From positions 1 to 11,300 of the forward strand of contig CAMBZB010000048.1 of the NCBI GenBank assembly GCA_945872245.1: a stretch of DNA of 11,300 bases, read 5' to 3'. Both the position numbers and the translations under genes were made by a program. The notes beneath the pieces were generated by a model. That model made no database searches. It was given only the letters and a program-made list of their open reading frames with translations, and was not told the DNA's origin. The number at the start of each line of letters is the position of its first letter. The stretch's first letter is position 1. Below, piece after piece: positions 1 through 6,896 of this stretch. This stretch comes from Flavobacterium psychrophilum (GTDB taxonomy: Bacteria; Bacteroidota; Bacteroidia; Flavobacteriales; Flavobacteriaceae).

Positions 1-1110
1 CTTAAAATGGACATATTCTTCATTGAAAAGATCCATTGTCAATTCTACCACATCAACCACATTCAAGGTTTCATTTTGTTGAGCTGGCATCGATGCAAAG
101 TTGGAAAATGCCGATGCAACGGAACTCATAGTGTCAATTTGTTGTATCAAGGTTTCAGAATAATCGTTGATTTTCTGCTTCAAATTCGGGTCATTAGCAT
201 CAAATTTCCGTTGAAAACTTTGTACCGTCAAACGCATTGGCGTCAGCGGATTCTTGATTTCATGCGCCACCTGTTTAGCCATTTCACGCCAGGCTTCCTC
301 CCGTTCGCTTTGGGCTAATTTTAAGGCGCTTTCTTCCAGTTCATCAACCATCGCATTGTATGCTTTTATCAAAAGGTTGATTTCTTTGCTGCTGGCTTCG
401 AGAACAATTTTCTCGTTTTTTTGGTTCAAGCTGGTCTCGCTCAATTTATCGGAAATAGTCTTTAACGATTTTGTGATATAAGACGAAAGAAAATAGGCAA
501 CCGCAAAAGCAACCAAGAGCATAAAACTGTATACTTGCGCAAGTCTTACCAAGAAATTTTGTAATTCTGTTTGATAATACCCATCATCTTCCACATACGG
601 TAAATTCAGAATTCCCAAAGGTTTGAACTTGTCGTCCTTTATCAAACTATAAGAAGACCGATTTTTTTTTCCGTTGCTATTTTTAATGTCTACATATCGT
701 TTTTCAATAGAAGATTGAACGAGTTTTATGATGTATTTTGGAATTGGCGGAGCGACTGGATCAATAGAAAATTTTGACTTCGAGGATTTCAAAAGTTTTC
801 CTTCCAAACTATAAATGTGAATATCGAGATTGTGAATATCGGATAATTCGTGGATTTTATCCTTAAAAATCAGCGGTAAATTACTGGGCGTAAGCGGATA
901 GGTAGTATTCGAAAGTACGTAATTAATGTTCTCTTTTATGGAGTCTTCCTTGCGGTCTAAACGCTCTTGATGGTATTCTTTGGCTTCGTTTTTGAATTGA
1001 ATAATTGAAATGGAAGCCAATAAAACAGATGCCACAATTATCAATAGAATCATCGAAAGGAAAATCCTAATTTGTAAAGAAAGCATCGATATCTTGAAGC
1101 CTTTTAGCAT
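1..1110 (-). CDS. Membrane sensor histidine kinase (NtrY-like), C-terminus beyond the window
   Basis: An open frame of 370 codons runs from the ATG at 1110 to the window edge without a stop, so the gene is partial at its 3' end. A short N-terminus is followed by a first membrane segment (about residues 16-37), an extracytoplasmic sensing region (about 40-190), a second membrane segment (about 193-214, VYSFMLLVAFAVAYFLSS), a HAMP-like linker (about 215-265) and a HisKA dimerisation helix. The phospho-acceptor is His283 in AWREMAKQVAHEIKNPLTP, a wording typical of NtrY-type kinases. The ATP-binding N and G boxes must lie outside the window. It should autophosphorylate and pass phosphate to a response regulator that is not seen here. 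It lies 50 bases after the HemJ-type gene in the same direction and may be co-transcribed with it. The signal sensed cannot be read from the sequence. An alternative start at Met9 is possible. Confidence 0.88.
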   Translation of the reverse strand, partial: MLKGFKISMLSLQIRIFLSMILLIIVASVLLASISIIQFKNEAKEYHQERLDRKEDSIKENINYVLSNTTYPLTPSNLPLIFKDKIHELSDIHNLDIHIYSLEGKLLKSSKSKFSIDPVAPPIPKYIIKLVQSSIEKRYVDIKNSNGKKNRSSYSLIKDDKFKPLGILNLPYVEDDGYYQTELQNFLVRLAQVYSFMLLVAFAVAYFLSSYITKSLKTISDKLSETSLNQKNEKIVLEASSKEINLLIKAYNAMVDELEESALKLAQSEREEAWREMAKQVAHEIKNPLTPMRLTVQSFQRKFDANDPNLKQKINDYSETLIQQIDTMSSVASAFSNFASMPAQQNETLNVVDVVELTMDLFNEEYVHFK

Positions 1111-1160
1111 AGTTTTCAGTTGTCAGTTTTCATTAGCAGCTGAATACTGCGGCTGAAAAA
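1111..1160. repeat. Short repeat cluster between the hemJ-like gene and the kinase gene
   Basis: The 50-base spacer contains two copies of AGTTTTCA (1111-1118 and 1125-1132) separated by GTTGTC. These are followed by an imperfect repeat of the type CAGCTGAATACTG / CGGCTGAAAAACT. Such CTGAAAACTGACAACTGAAAACT-like stretches are common between genes in flavobacteria, by my recollection. It directly precedes the kinase start codon and leaves no obvious ribosome-binding sequence. Confidence 0.5.
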
Positions 1161-1712
1161 CTATTGTTTTCTTTCACGAATTCTTTTGTAAAATTTAAAA
1201 CCAAGCATAATCAAAACTGAAAACAATACAATTCCAATAACACCATATATCCAGTTCACAGCATTTTTAAGGATAACTAAAAACACTACGGAAAACAGTA
1301 TGATTGTGGCGCCTTCGTTCCACAAACGCATAAAATTTGTGGAGTATTTTACTTTATCATTTTGCAATTCCTTGAATATTTGATGGCATTTAAAATGATA
1401 CAAATACAACACAAATACGAAGCCAAGTTTCACGTGCATCCAAGGCATTTGCAACCAAGCTTTTCCAAGTTCGGTAAAAAACAACATCCAAAAAGCAAAA
1501 ATACTGGCTAAAATCGCCGATGGCCAAGTGATAATATACCACAATCGATACGTCATTATCTTGTATTGTTTTTGCAAGATTTCCTTTTCGGGCGAAGGTT
1601 TGTCGTTGGCTTCTATTTGGTACACAAACAATCGAACAATATAAAAAAGTCCAGCAAACCAAGTGATGACAAAGATTAAATGCAAAGATTTTAGATAATT
1701 GTAGTAGTCCAT
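1161..1712 (-). CDS. hemJ: HemJ-type protoporphyrinogen IX oxidase (CopD/UPF0093 family)
   Basis: This 183-residue integral membrane protein has five predicted membrane segments, at about residues 6-31, 55-79, 89-113, 132-150 and 155-177. It shows the HemJ pattern: an N-terminal Lys-x-x-His (His11) followed by FVITWFAGLFYIVRLFVY, a second block WMHVKLGF with His93 and Lys95, and RLWNEGAT near residue 129, matching the family's R-x-x-NE motif. HemJ oxidises protoporphyrinogen IX to protoporphyrin IX and carries heme itself. The family length is about 140-195 residues, so this protein is full length. It begins 19 bases after the ferrochelatase stop, which consumes its product, and no hemG or hemY appears in the window. 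That context supports the HemJ call over a generic CopD copper protein. Function is inferred from family and neighbourhood. Confidence 0.85.
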   Translation of the reverse strand: MDYYNYLKSLHLIFVITWFAGLFYIVRLFVYQIEANDKPSPEKEILQKQYKIMTYRLWYIITWPSAILASIFAFWMLFFTELGKAWLQMPWMHVKLGFVFVLYLYHFKCHQIFKELQNDKVKYSTNFMRLWNEGATIILFSVVFLVILKNAVNWIYGVIGIVLFSVLIMLGFKFYKRIRERKQ

Positions 1713-1731
1713 TTTATAATTTTATCGCTAT

Positions 1732-2745
1732 TTATTCAGCCCAATCCTTGATCCAATTTCCAACAGTTTGGCACCATTCATCACTATCATTCAAACAGGG
1801 AATTGCCATAAAATTCTCACCACCGTGCGCTTTGAACTCGTGATTGGCTTCCATGGCGATTTCTTCCAAAGTTTCTAAACAATCCGAAACGAAAGCCGGG
1901 GTTACCACTGCCAAATTCTTGATTCCTTTTTCGGGCATTTTGTTTACTTCAACATCGGTGTAAGGTGTAAGCCATTTGTCTCCTGCCAAGCGCGATTGAA
2001 ACGTCTGACTGTATTTTCCTTCTGGGATTCCCAATAGTTTTACCACCTGTTTCGTGGTTTCGTAACATTGGTGACGGTAACAAAATTCATGTGCTGGCGA
2101 TGGCGTATTGCAGCAAGAACCGTCAATTTTGCAATGCGATTTGGTGATGTCAGTTTTGCGAATGTGTCGCTCCGGAATACCATGATAAGAAAATAACAAA
2201 TGGTCGTAATCAAAACCTTCCAAATGGCCTTTAATTGAATCGGCCAAATTTTTTATATAGTCGGGTTTATTGTAAAATGCAGGGACAATCGTAAATTTCA
2301 TTTCTGGGAAATGTTTTTTTCGCAAATCCTCCGCCAATTCCAAAATGGTCGTTGTCGAGGCCATCGCATGTTGCGGATACAAAGGGAAAAGCAACACTTC
2401 ATTTACGCCTTTATCTTTTAATTCTTGCAATCCTTTGAGGATAGACATTGTTCCATAGCGCATGGCGAGCGAAACTGGGATTGATGTTTGAGCCTGTACT
2501 TTTTTCTGCATTCTTTGCGAAATCACCACGAGGGGTGAACCTTCGTCCCACCATATTTTAGCATAAGCCGCCGCTGATTTTTTAGGTCTTGTTTGAAGAA
2601 TAATTCCACGAACCAGCAAGGCTCGCAACAAAAACGGAACGTCAATCACGTATTTATCCATCAAAAATTCGTCCAAATAAGGTTTTACAGCTGCCGGGGT
2701 TGGACTTTCTGGCGAACCAAGATTTACTAATAATACACCTTTCAT
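1732..2745 (-). CDS. hemH: Ferrochelatase HemH
   Basis: A full-length 337-residue ferrochelatase, which inserts ferrous iron into protoporphyrin IX as the last step to protoheme. It opens with MKGVLLVNLGSPESPTP, a classic ferrochelatase start. The active-site His188 lies in LLFSYHGIPERH and the acidic metal-site residue Glu291 in PAFVSDCLETLEEI. An extended loop after the active-site histidine has five cysteines, Cys205, Cys211, Cys212, Cys222 and Cys227 (pattern C-x5-CC-x9-C-x4-C). E. coli HemH lacks this loop, and it might carry an internal [2Fe-2S] cluster as described for some bacterial ferrochelatases. The start at 2745 is the first codon of the conserved N-terminus and has an A-rich leader typical of Bacteroidota. 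It lies 51 bases after the AraC regulator and 19 bases before hemJ, in the same direction. Confidence 0.97.
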   Translation of the reverse strand: MKGVLLVNLGSPESPTPAAVKPYLDEFLMDKYVIDVPFLLRALLVRGIILQTRPKKSAAAYAKIWWDEGSPLVVISQRMQKKVQAQTSIPVSLAMRYGTMSILKGLQELKDKGVNEVLLFPLYPQHAMASTTTILELAEDLRKKHFPEMKFTIVPAFYNKPDYIKNLADSIKGHLEGFDYDHLLFSYHGIPERHIRKTDITKSHCKIDGSCCNTPSPAHEFCYRHQCYETTKQVVKLLGIPEGKYSQTFQSRLAGDKWLTPYTDVEVNKMPEKGIKNLAVVTPAFVSDCLETLEEIAMEANHEFKAHGGENFMAIPCLNDSDEWCQTVGNWIKDWAE

Positions 2746-2766
2746 ATTTTTTTATTTTGTTTTATT

Positions 2767-2790
2767 AACCCAATCAAATCCGATTGGTTT
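2767..2790 (-). other. Small inverted repeat between araC-type gene and hemH
   Basis: On the minus strand AACCAATC and GATTGGGTT flank a six-base loop, giving an eight-pair hairpin with one bulged G. It lies between the regulator stop codon and hemH. It has no following T-run, so it is not a convincing intrinsic terminator. It could be an attenuating or RNA-stabilising structure, or simply chance. Confidence 0.3.
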
Positions 2791-2796
2791 GGAGTT

Positions 2797-3669
2797 TTAC
2801 ATGTTTGGGTTGATGGCCATTAAATATTTTTTCGGAGTAGTTCCAAATTTCTTCTTAAAGGCTGCGATAAAATGGCTTCCTGTGCTATAACCAATTTTCA
2901 GCCCCACTTCATTCACGTTATAAGATCCACTGTCCAATAGTTTTCGGGCAGAATCCATTTTGTAATCGAATAGAAACCCATAAACGGTATCGCCGTAAAT
3001 TTGTTTGAAGCCCATTTTTAGTTTTTTCAAAGATAGCCCAATTTCATCCGCTAACTCTTGTAATCCTGGTGGTTCGGACATATTGGCAAGAATAATTTCC
3101 TTGGCTTTTTTAATTTTCAACACATTTTCTTCATCAATCAAAAACGGACATTGTTCTGCATTTGGATCTTCGGTTCTATTGAAATACAAACTTAACAATT
3201 CATATCCTTTTCCTTTGTAATACAAATTTTTTATAGATGGATGCAGGTTGTAATGAAACAATTGGCTCAAAACAATCGCCATCGACGGGCTAATATCCCC
3301 TTCTTTATAGTATTTTTTATCCTTATTGTCGTCGCTCAAAAAGGTAATGTAGTTGGCTTCGGAAGAAAATAAATTATGGAATTTTTTAATGGAAATAATG
3401 ACAGAAATAACCCAGGAATTAGGCTCTATTTCTAGGTTTAATGGCAACTCTTTTTGTGGATTGTATAACAATAATGATTTTTCTTCTTTTAGAGCTAAGG
3501 CATAATTTCCTTGATTGAAAATAAACTTAGCTTTCCCTTTTAACCCAAAATGGAATTGGATTAATCCACTTTTGACTTCCCGCTGTGTGTAATAAATTTC
3601 TTCACTGTCGTTCTGAAAACGAAGTAGGATAAAATCGTCTTCAATTGTGATAACGTCTTGAGAACTCAT
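2797..3669 (-). CDS. AraC-family transcriptional regulator next to heme genes
   Basis: A 290-residue AraC/XylS-type regulator. The N-terminal part (about 1-165) is a beta-rich ligand-binding region. The C-terminal part (about 185-285) has both AraC helix-turn-helix units: LQELADEIGLSLKKLKMGFK, then VNEVGLKIGYSTGSHFIAAFKKKFGTTPKKYL. The overall look is of the PchR-like subgroup linked to iron and siderophore control in other bacteria; the similarity is recalled, not computed. The only cysteine, Cys174, is followed by Pro (QCPFL) in the linker before the DNA-binding domain. I take the start as the ATG at 3669; the frame extends to a TTG at 3705 in a promoter-like stretch, but those 12 residues are unlikely to be translated. 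It is divergent from hemA and immediately precedes hemH, so it is the obvious candidate regulator of both units. The effector is unknown. Confidence 0.9.
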   Translation of the reverse strand: MSSQDVITIEDDFILLRFQNDSEEIYYTQREVKSGLIQFHFGLKGKAKFIFNQGNYALALKEEKSLLLYNPQKELPLNLEIEPNSWVISVIISIKKFHNLFSSEANYITFLSDDNKDKKYYKEGDISPSMAIVLSQLFHYNLHPSIKNLYYKGKGYELLSLYFNRTEDPNAEQCPFLIDEENVLKIKKAKEIILANMSEPPGLQELADEIGLSLKKLKMGFKQIYGDTVYGFLFDYKMDSARKLLDSGSYNVNEVGLKIGYSTGSHFIAAFKKKFGTTPKKYLMAINPNM

Positions 3670-3757
3670 TGCGACATTTTTTTTTAATAATATACTATTT
3701 GTCAAATTTGCATTCAGAACTATTGAAAAATTAACTTTCTAAATAGCTTGATTTCAG

Positions 3758-3779
3758 TGCAAAAATAGTGTTTTTTGCA
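3758..3779. promoter_or_regulatory. Perfect inverted repeat, candidate operator in the araC/hemA control region
   Basis: TGCAAAAA (3758-3765) and TTTTTGCA (3772-3779) are exact reverse complements separated by six bases. The repeat lies in the 226-base divergent spacer, about 90 bases upstream of the regulator's start. Its left arm overlaps CAAAAATA (3760-3767), which reads TATTTTTG on the minus strand and fits the Bacteroidota -7 box TAnnTTTG. No good -33 TTG sits at the usual distance, so the minus-strand promoter is tentative. The repeat could be an operator for autoregulation. Confidence 0.45.
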
Positions 3780-3809
3780 TTAAAATATATATTTACAGAC
3801 AAAAAATCA

Positions 3810-3837
3810 TTTAGCGATACAAAAAGTACTTTTAGCG
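3810..3837. promoter_or_regulatory. TTTAGCG direct repeat, candidate AraC-type activator site
   Basis: TTTAGCG occurs at 3810-3816 and 3831-3837, exactly 21 bases apart, which is two helical turns on one DNA face. The copies extend to C-N-TTTAGCG-N-T. The downstream copy directly abuts the TTG (3838-3840) proposed as the -33 element of the hemA promoter. Tandem direct repeats with about 21-bp period touching the -35 region are the classic layout for AraC-family activators, and an AraC-family gene is adjacent. Binding is inferred. Confidence 0.5.
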
Positions 3838-3876
3838 TTGTTTTAATAAAAACCTAAGATATAACTTTGTCAGTCC
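3838..3876 (+). promoter_or_regulatory. Bacteroidota-type promoter of the hemA operon
   Basis: TTG at 3838-3840 and TAACTTTG at 3862-3869 are separated by 21 bases. This matches the Flavobacterium consensus TTG-N17-23-TAnnTTTG. Transcription would start near 3875, leaving a leader of about 20 bases before the hemA ATG at 3896. I found no comparable promoter in the other spacers of the rightward unit, which fits a single transcript. Confidence 0.65.
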
Positions 3877-3895
3877 GATCAGAAAAAGATTATAT

Positions 3896-5200
3896 ATGGA
3901 AAATCTAAACGTACCGAAACACAAAACTTTCTACTCCATTGGGTTGAGTTACAAGAAAGCCGATGCTGAAGTTCGAGGTAAGTTTAGTTTAGATTCCAAA
4001 GCAAAAACGAATGTATTACTCCAAGCAAAGCAGGAAGGAATAGAGAGTTTAATCGTTACCTCAACTTGCAACCGCACGGAAATATACGGCTATGCAGACC
4101 ATCCTTTTCAGCTAATCAAATTGATTTGCGAGAACAGTAACGGTACCGCCGAAGAATTCCAAAAAGTAGGGTTTGTATTTAAAAACCATGAGGCCATCAA
4201 TCAGTTGTTTCGTGTAGGAACAGGTTTAGACAGTCAAATTCTAGGGGATTTTGAAATTATTGGACAAATAAAAAACAGTTTTGAAGAGTCTCGTTCCTTG
4301 GGATTAATCAATGCTTTTTTTGAAAGATTGATTAACACCGTTATCCAAACCAGCAAAAGAATAAAAAACGAAACCGAAATTAGTTCCGGAGCAACTTCTG
4401 TTTCTTTTGCAGCGGTTCAATACATTATTAGAAACATAGAGGATATTGGAAATAAAAATATTCTGCTTTTTGGAACTGGAGAAATTGGGAAAAACACCTG
4501 CGAAAATTTAGTAAAACATACTAAAAACGAGCAAATCACATTAATAAACAGAACCAAAAGCACAGCCGAAATACTTGCCGGAAAACTCAATTTAGTGGTA
4601 AAAGATTATTCCGATTTACATCTTGAATTACAAAAATCGGATGTCTTGGTGGTGGCAACTGGAGCACAAAATCCAACGATCGACAAGGCCATCCTGAATT
4701 TGAAAAAACCACTTTTGATTTTGGATTTATCCATTCCGAAAAATGTGAATGCCGATGTGCAACAAATCCCCGGAGTAACTTTAATCCATATGGATTATTT
4801 ATCCCAGATGACCGATGACACGCTCGAAAGGAGAAAACAACACATTCCTGCTGCCGAAGCCATCATAGAGGATATGAAATTGGAATTAAATTCGTGGATG
4901 AATGGCCGAAAATTTGCGCCAACAATTCATGCCTTGAAAGCAAAACTAAATGAGATTGCAGCCTCAGAATTGGCAAATCAACGAAAAAAACTGTTAAATT
5001 TCGACGAGGTGCAAGCCGAATTAATCAGCCGAAAAATTATCCAAAAAATTACCAATCATTTCGCCAGTCATTTAAAAGACGAAAATACCACCGTTGATGA
5101 AAGCATTGAGTTGATTGAAAAGGTATTTCAAATTGGATTTTCAACTCCTCAAAAAACAATTTCAATCGTAGAAGAAAAATACAAAATTAACTTGTCATAG
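3896..5200 (+). CDS. hemA: Glutamyl-tRNA reductase HemA
   Basis: This 434-residue enzyme reduces glutamyl-tRNA(Glu) with NADPH to glutamate-1-semialdehyde, the committed step of the C5 pathway to tetrapyrroles. The catalytic nucleophile Cys58 lies in IVTSTCNRTEIY. The substrate-domain signature GLDSQILGDFEIIGQIK follows at about 110-125, then the linker SGATSVSFAAVQ. The nucleotide-binding glycine motif is G193-T-G-E-I-G198 in LLFGTGEIGKN. The C-terminal helical dimerisation domain begins near residue 310 (RRKQHIPAAEAIIEDM). Length and domain order are normal for the family. It is the first gene of the rightward unit, about 20 bases after a predicted transcription start, and it is divergent from the AraC-type regulator. 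That placement makes it the natural control point of the operon. Confidence 0.98.
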   Translation: MENLNVPKHKTFYSIGLSYKKADAEVRGKFSLDSKAKTNVLLQAKQEGIESLIVTSTCNRTEIYGYADHPFQLIKLICENSNGTAEEFQKVGFVFKNHEAINQLFRVGTGLDSQILGDFEIIGQIKNSFEESRSLGLINAFFERLINTVIQTSKRIKNETEISSGATSVSFAAVQYIIRNIEDIGNKNILLFGTGEIGKNTCENLVKHTKNEQITLINRTKSTAEILAGKLNLVVKDYSDLHLELQKSDVLVVATGAQNPTIDKAILNLKKPLLILDLSIPKNVNADVQQIPGVTLIHMDYLSQMTDDTLERRKQHIPAAEAIIEDMKLELNSWMNGRKFAPTIHALKAKLNEIAASELANQRKKLLNFDEVQAELISRKIIQKITNHFASHLKDENTTVDESIELIEKVFQIGFSTPQKTISIVEEKYKINLS

Positions 5201-5234
5201 GTCAATTTAAAAACATAATGATCCATAATTTATT

Positions 5235-5267
5235 AATGGTTCAAAAAAATAAAGAATGGTTCAAAAA
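5235..5267 (+). repeat. Duplicated hemC start region
   Basis: AATGGTTCAAAAA occurs at 5235-5247 and again at 5255-5267, a period of 20 bases. The second copy contains the true hemC start (ATG at 5256). The first contains an identical-looking start in another frame, which would give an 11-codon peptide ending at TGA 5269-5271, overlapping the hemC start. It is probably a small tandem duplication that left a decoy start codon. Confidence 0.55.
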
Positions 5268-6221
5268 GTGATACGTATTGGAACTCGCGATAGCGAATTG
5301 GCACTTTGGCAAGCCCATACCGTCCAAAAAAAGCTAAACAATCTAGGCTATAAAACCGAAATTATTGCCATAAAATCAGAAGGTGATCTCATTCTCGACA
5401 AGCCGCTTTACGAACTCGGAATAACTGGAATTTTTACAAAAACGTTAGACATTGCCATGATAAATGGTCAGGTCGATATTGCCGTTCATTCGATGAAAGA
5501 TGTTCCAACTGCTTTGCCTATTGGGATTGTTCAAGCGGCAGTTCTCGAAAGAGCCACTACCTTGGATATTCTGGTTCACAAAGGAACCCTTAATTTTCTC
5601 GACGAAAATGGAACAATCGCCACCGGAAGTTTGCGTCGTCAAGCGCAATGGTTGCACAAATACCCCAATCATACTGTGGTCGATTTACGCGGAAACGTGA
5701 ATACTCGAATGCAAAAACTGAACGAGAGCGACTGGAACGGAGCAGTTTTTGCCGCTGCAGGTTTAGAAAGAATCAACTTAAAACCAATCCTCTCCCCAGC
5801 CCTCTCCAAAGGAGAGGGAGAAAATAGCAGTTTTTCTTATATCGATTTATACTGGATGATTCCTGCTCCTGCACAAGGCGCAATGGTCATTGTGGCGATG
5901 CAAAATGATGATTTTTGTAAAGACGCCGTAGCCAAATTAAATCACAAGGAAACCGAAATTTGTACCCAAATCGAAAGACAATTTCTAAAAACGCTCGAAG
6001 GTGGTTGCACGGCACCAATTGGCGCTTTGGCAAAAATAAACAACAACGAAATTCATTTTGTTGGAAATTTACTCTCCATCGACGGAAAAGAGAAATTGGA
6101 AATCGAGAGAACTATTTCTTTAGACAATTGGACTGATTTTGGAAAATACTGTGCTGACGAAATTTTAGAAAAAGGCGGAGCAAAATTGATGAAAACGATT
6201 AAGGAAACTTTGAAGAACTAA
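5256..6221 (+). CDS. hemC: Hydroxymethylbilane synthase HemC with an in-frame repeat insertion
   Basis: HemC (porphobilinogen deaminase, 321 residues) joins four porphobilinogens into hydroxymethylbilane. The N-terminal signature is IRIGTRDSELALWQA, followed by HSMKDVPT and TGSLRRQAQ, which carry cofactor- and substrate-binding residues. The dipyrromethane attachment cysteine is Cys251 in LEGGCTAPIG. Residues about 178-190 (ILSPALSKGEGE) are not family sequence; they are encoded by a palindromic DNA repeat at 5789-5820. In E. coli HemC the stretch between GLKRLGL and LPAVGQGA is about 14 residues, whereas the equivalent here is about 27. The insertion precedes IPAPAQGAM, likely in a surface loop near the end of domain 2, and the frame is kept, so the enzyme is probably functional. 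The start at 5256 fits the conserved N-terminus. The stop overlaps the hemD start by one base. Confidence 0.97.
   Translation: MVQKVIRIGTRDSELALWQAHTVQKKLNNLGYKTEIIAIKSEGDLILDKPLYELGITGIFTKTLDIAMINGQVDIAVHSMKDVPTALPIGIVQAAVLERATTLDILVHKGTLNFLDENGTIATGSLRRQAQWLHKYPNHTVVDLRGNVNTRMQKLNESDWNGAVFAAAGLERINLKPILSPALSKGEGENSSFSYIDLYWMIPAPAQGAMVIVAMQNDDFCKDAVAKLNHKETEICTQIERQFLKTLEGGCTAPIGALAKINNNEIHFVGNLLSIDGKEKLEIERTISLDNWTDFGKYCADEILEKGGAKLMKTIKETLKN
5789..5820. repeat. Palindromic repeat inserted inside hemC
   Basis: The core CCTCTCC-AAA-GGAGAGG (5801-5807, 5811-5817) is a perfect seven-pair hairpin, preceded by the flank CCTCTCCCCAGC. Read on the minus strand, it aligns with the repeat at 8026-8062 (shared CTCTCCTTTGGAGAGGG, then TGGGG, then GAGG). 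Its GC and purine/pyrimidine bias contrast with the A/T-rich surroundings. It is translated in frame as LSPALSKGEG. It resembles the small palindromes found between genes in Bacteroidota, here in coding sequence. Confidence 0.85.
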
Positions 6222-6886
6222 TGCAAAATCCCATCAGCATTTTATCCACAAAAGTACTTTTGAGTCCTCAAAAGCAAGCTTTATTGAATGAAGGTTTTTC
6301 AGTAACCGAAGCTAATTTCATTAAAACTAAAAACTCGGATTTTGACTTAAAAGGAATCAACGATAATTTGATTTTTACCAGTCAAAATGCGGCACAAAGT
6401 GTTTTACTTCATCCAAAATGCTCAGCATTAAAAGCTAAAAATGTTTTTTGCGTGGGTTTGAAAACCAAAGCATTATTAGAAGAGAACGGTTTTAATGTGG
6501 CTGTTTATGTTGATTATGCATCTGATTTGGCAGAAATCATAACCTTGATTTATTCCAATGAAAGTTATACTTTTTTTAGTGGCAATTTGCGAAAAGAAAC
6601 GGTGCCAAAAGCCTTGAAAGAGGCCAAAGTCAATTTCAATGAAATTCAAGTCTATGACACCACTTTGACACCACAAAAAATAAAAACAGCAGTCGATGGA
6701 ATTCTGTTTTTTAGTCCGTCGGCCATCGAAAGTTATTTGATGCAAAACAAAATAAAAAACGAAATTTGCTTTTGCATTGGCAACACAACCGCCGAAGCAT
6801 TGGAAAAAATAACAAGAAATATAATAATCGCAGACCAACCTTCGGTTGAAAACGTGATTGAGGATGTAATCGAAGAATATAGATAA
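6221..6886 (+). CDS. hemD: Uroporphyrinogen-III synthase HemD
   Basis: A 221-residue protein that inverts ring D and cyclises hydroxymethylbilane to uroporphyrinogen III. HemD is poorly conserved, and the call rests on the two-domain pattern and context. [13 protein letters not shown] (about residues 50-62) matches the family's FTS-x-N block. [16 protein letters not shown] follows. The second domain has [15 protein letters not shown], then [13 protein letters not shown] and [13 protein letters not shown], the usual closing motifs. The length is slightly under the common 240-260 residues. Its ATG shares one base with the hemC stop codon (TAATG), indicating translational coupling, which suits two enzymes that hand over an unstable intermediate. 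Confidence 0.9.
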   Translation: MQNPISILSTKVLLSPQKQALLNEGFSVTEANFIKTKNSDFDLKGINDNLIFTSQNAAQSVLLHPKCSALKAKNVFCVGLKTKALLEENGFNVAVYVDYASDLAEIITLIYSNESYTFFSGNLRKETVPKALKEAKVNFNEIQVYDTTLTPQKIKTAVDGILFFSPSAIESYLMQNKIKNEICFCIGNTTAEALEKITRNIIIADQPSVENVIEDVIEEYR

Positions 6887-6896
6887 TTAGTTTATT

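Noticed and set aside
7..481. Plus-strand open frames at 7-318 and 254-481
   Set aside because: They lie antisense to the histidine kinase frame, whose domain motifs are clear; their proteins show no family features.
1161..1712. CopD-type copper protein instead of HemJ
   Set aside because: The N-terminal His motif, WMHVKL block, size and placement next to hemH match HemJ; no hemG or hemY is seen in the window.
2767..2790. Intrinsic terminator between the regulator and hemH
   Set aside because: The hairpin is followed by an A-rich rather than T-rich stretch on the transcribed strand, so read-through into hemH is expected.
3005..3220. Plus-strand frame opposite the regulator's DNA-binding domain
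   Set aside because: It is antisense to a conserved helix-turn-helix coding region and has no recognisable product.
3670..3705. TTG at 3705 as the start of the AraC-type regulator
   Set aside because: The 12 extra residues cross an A-run and a promoter-like stretch; ATG at 3669 is the better start.
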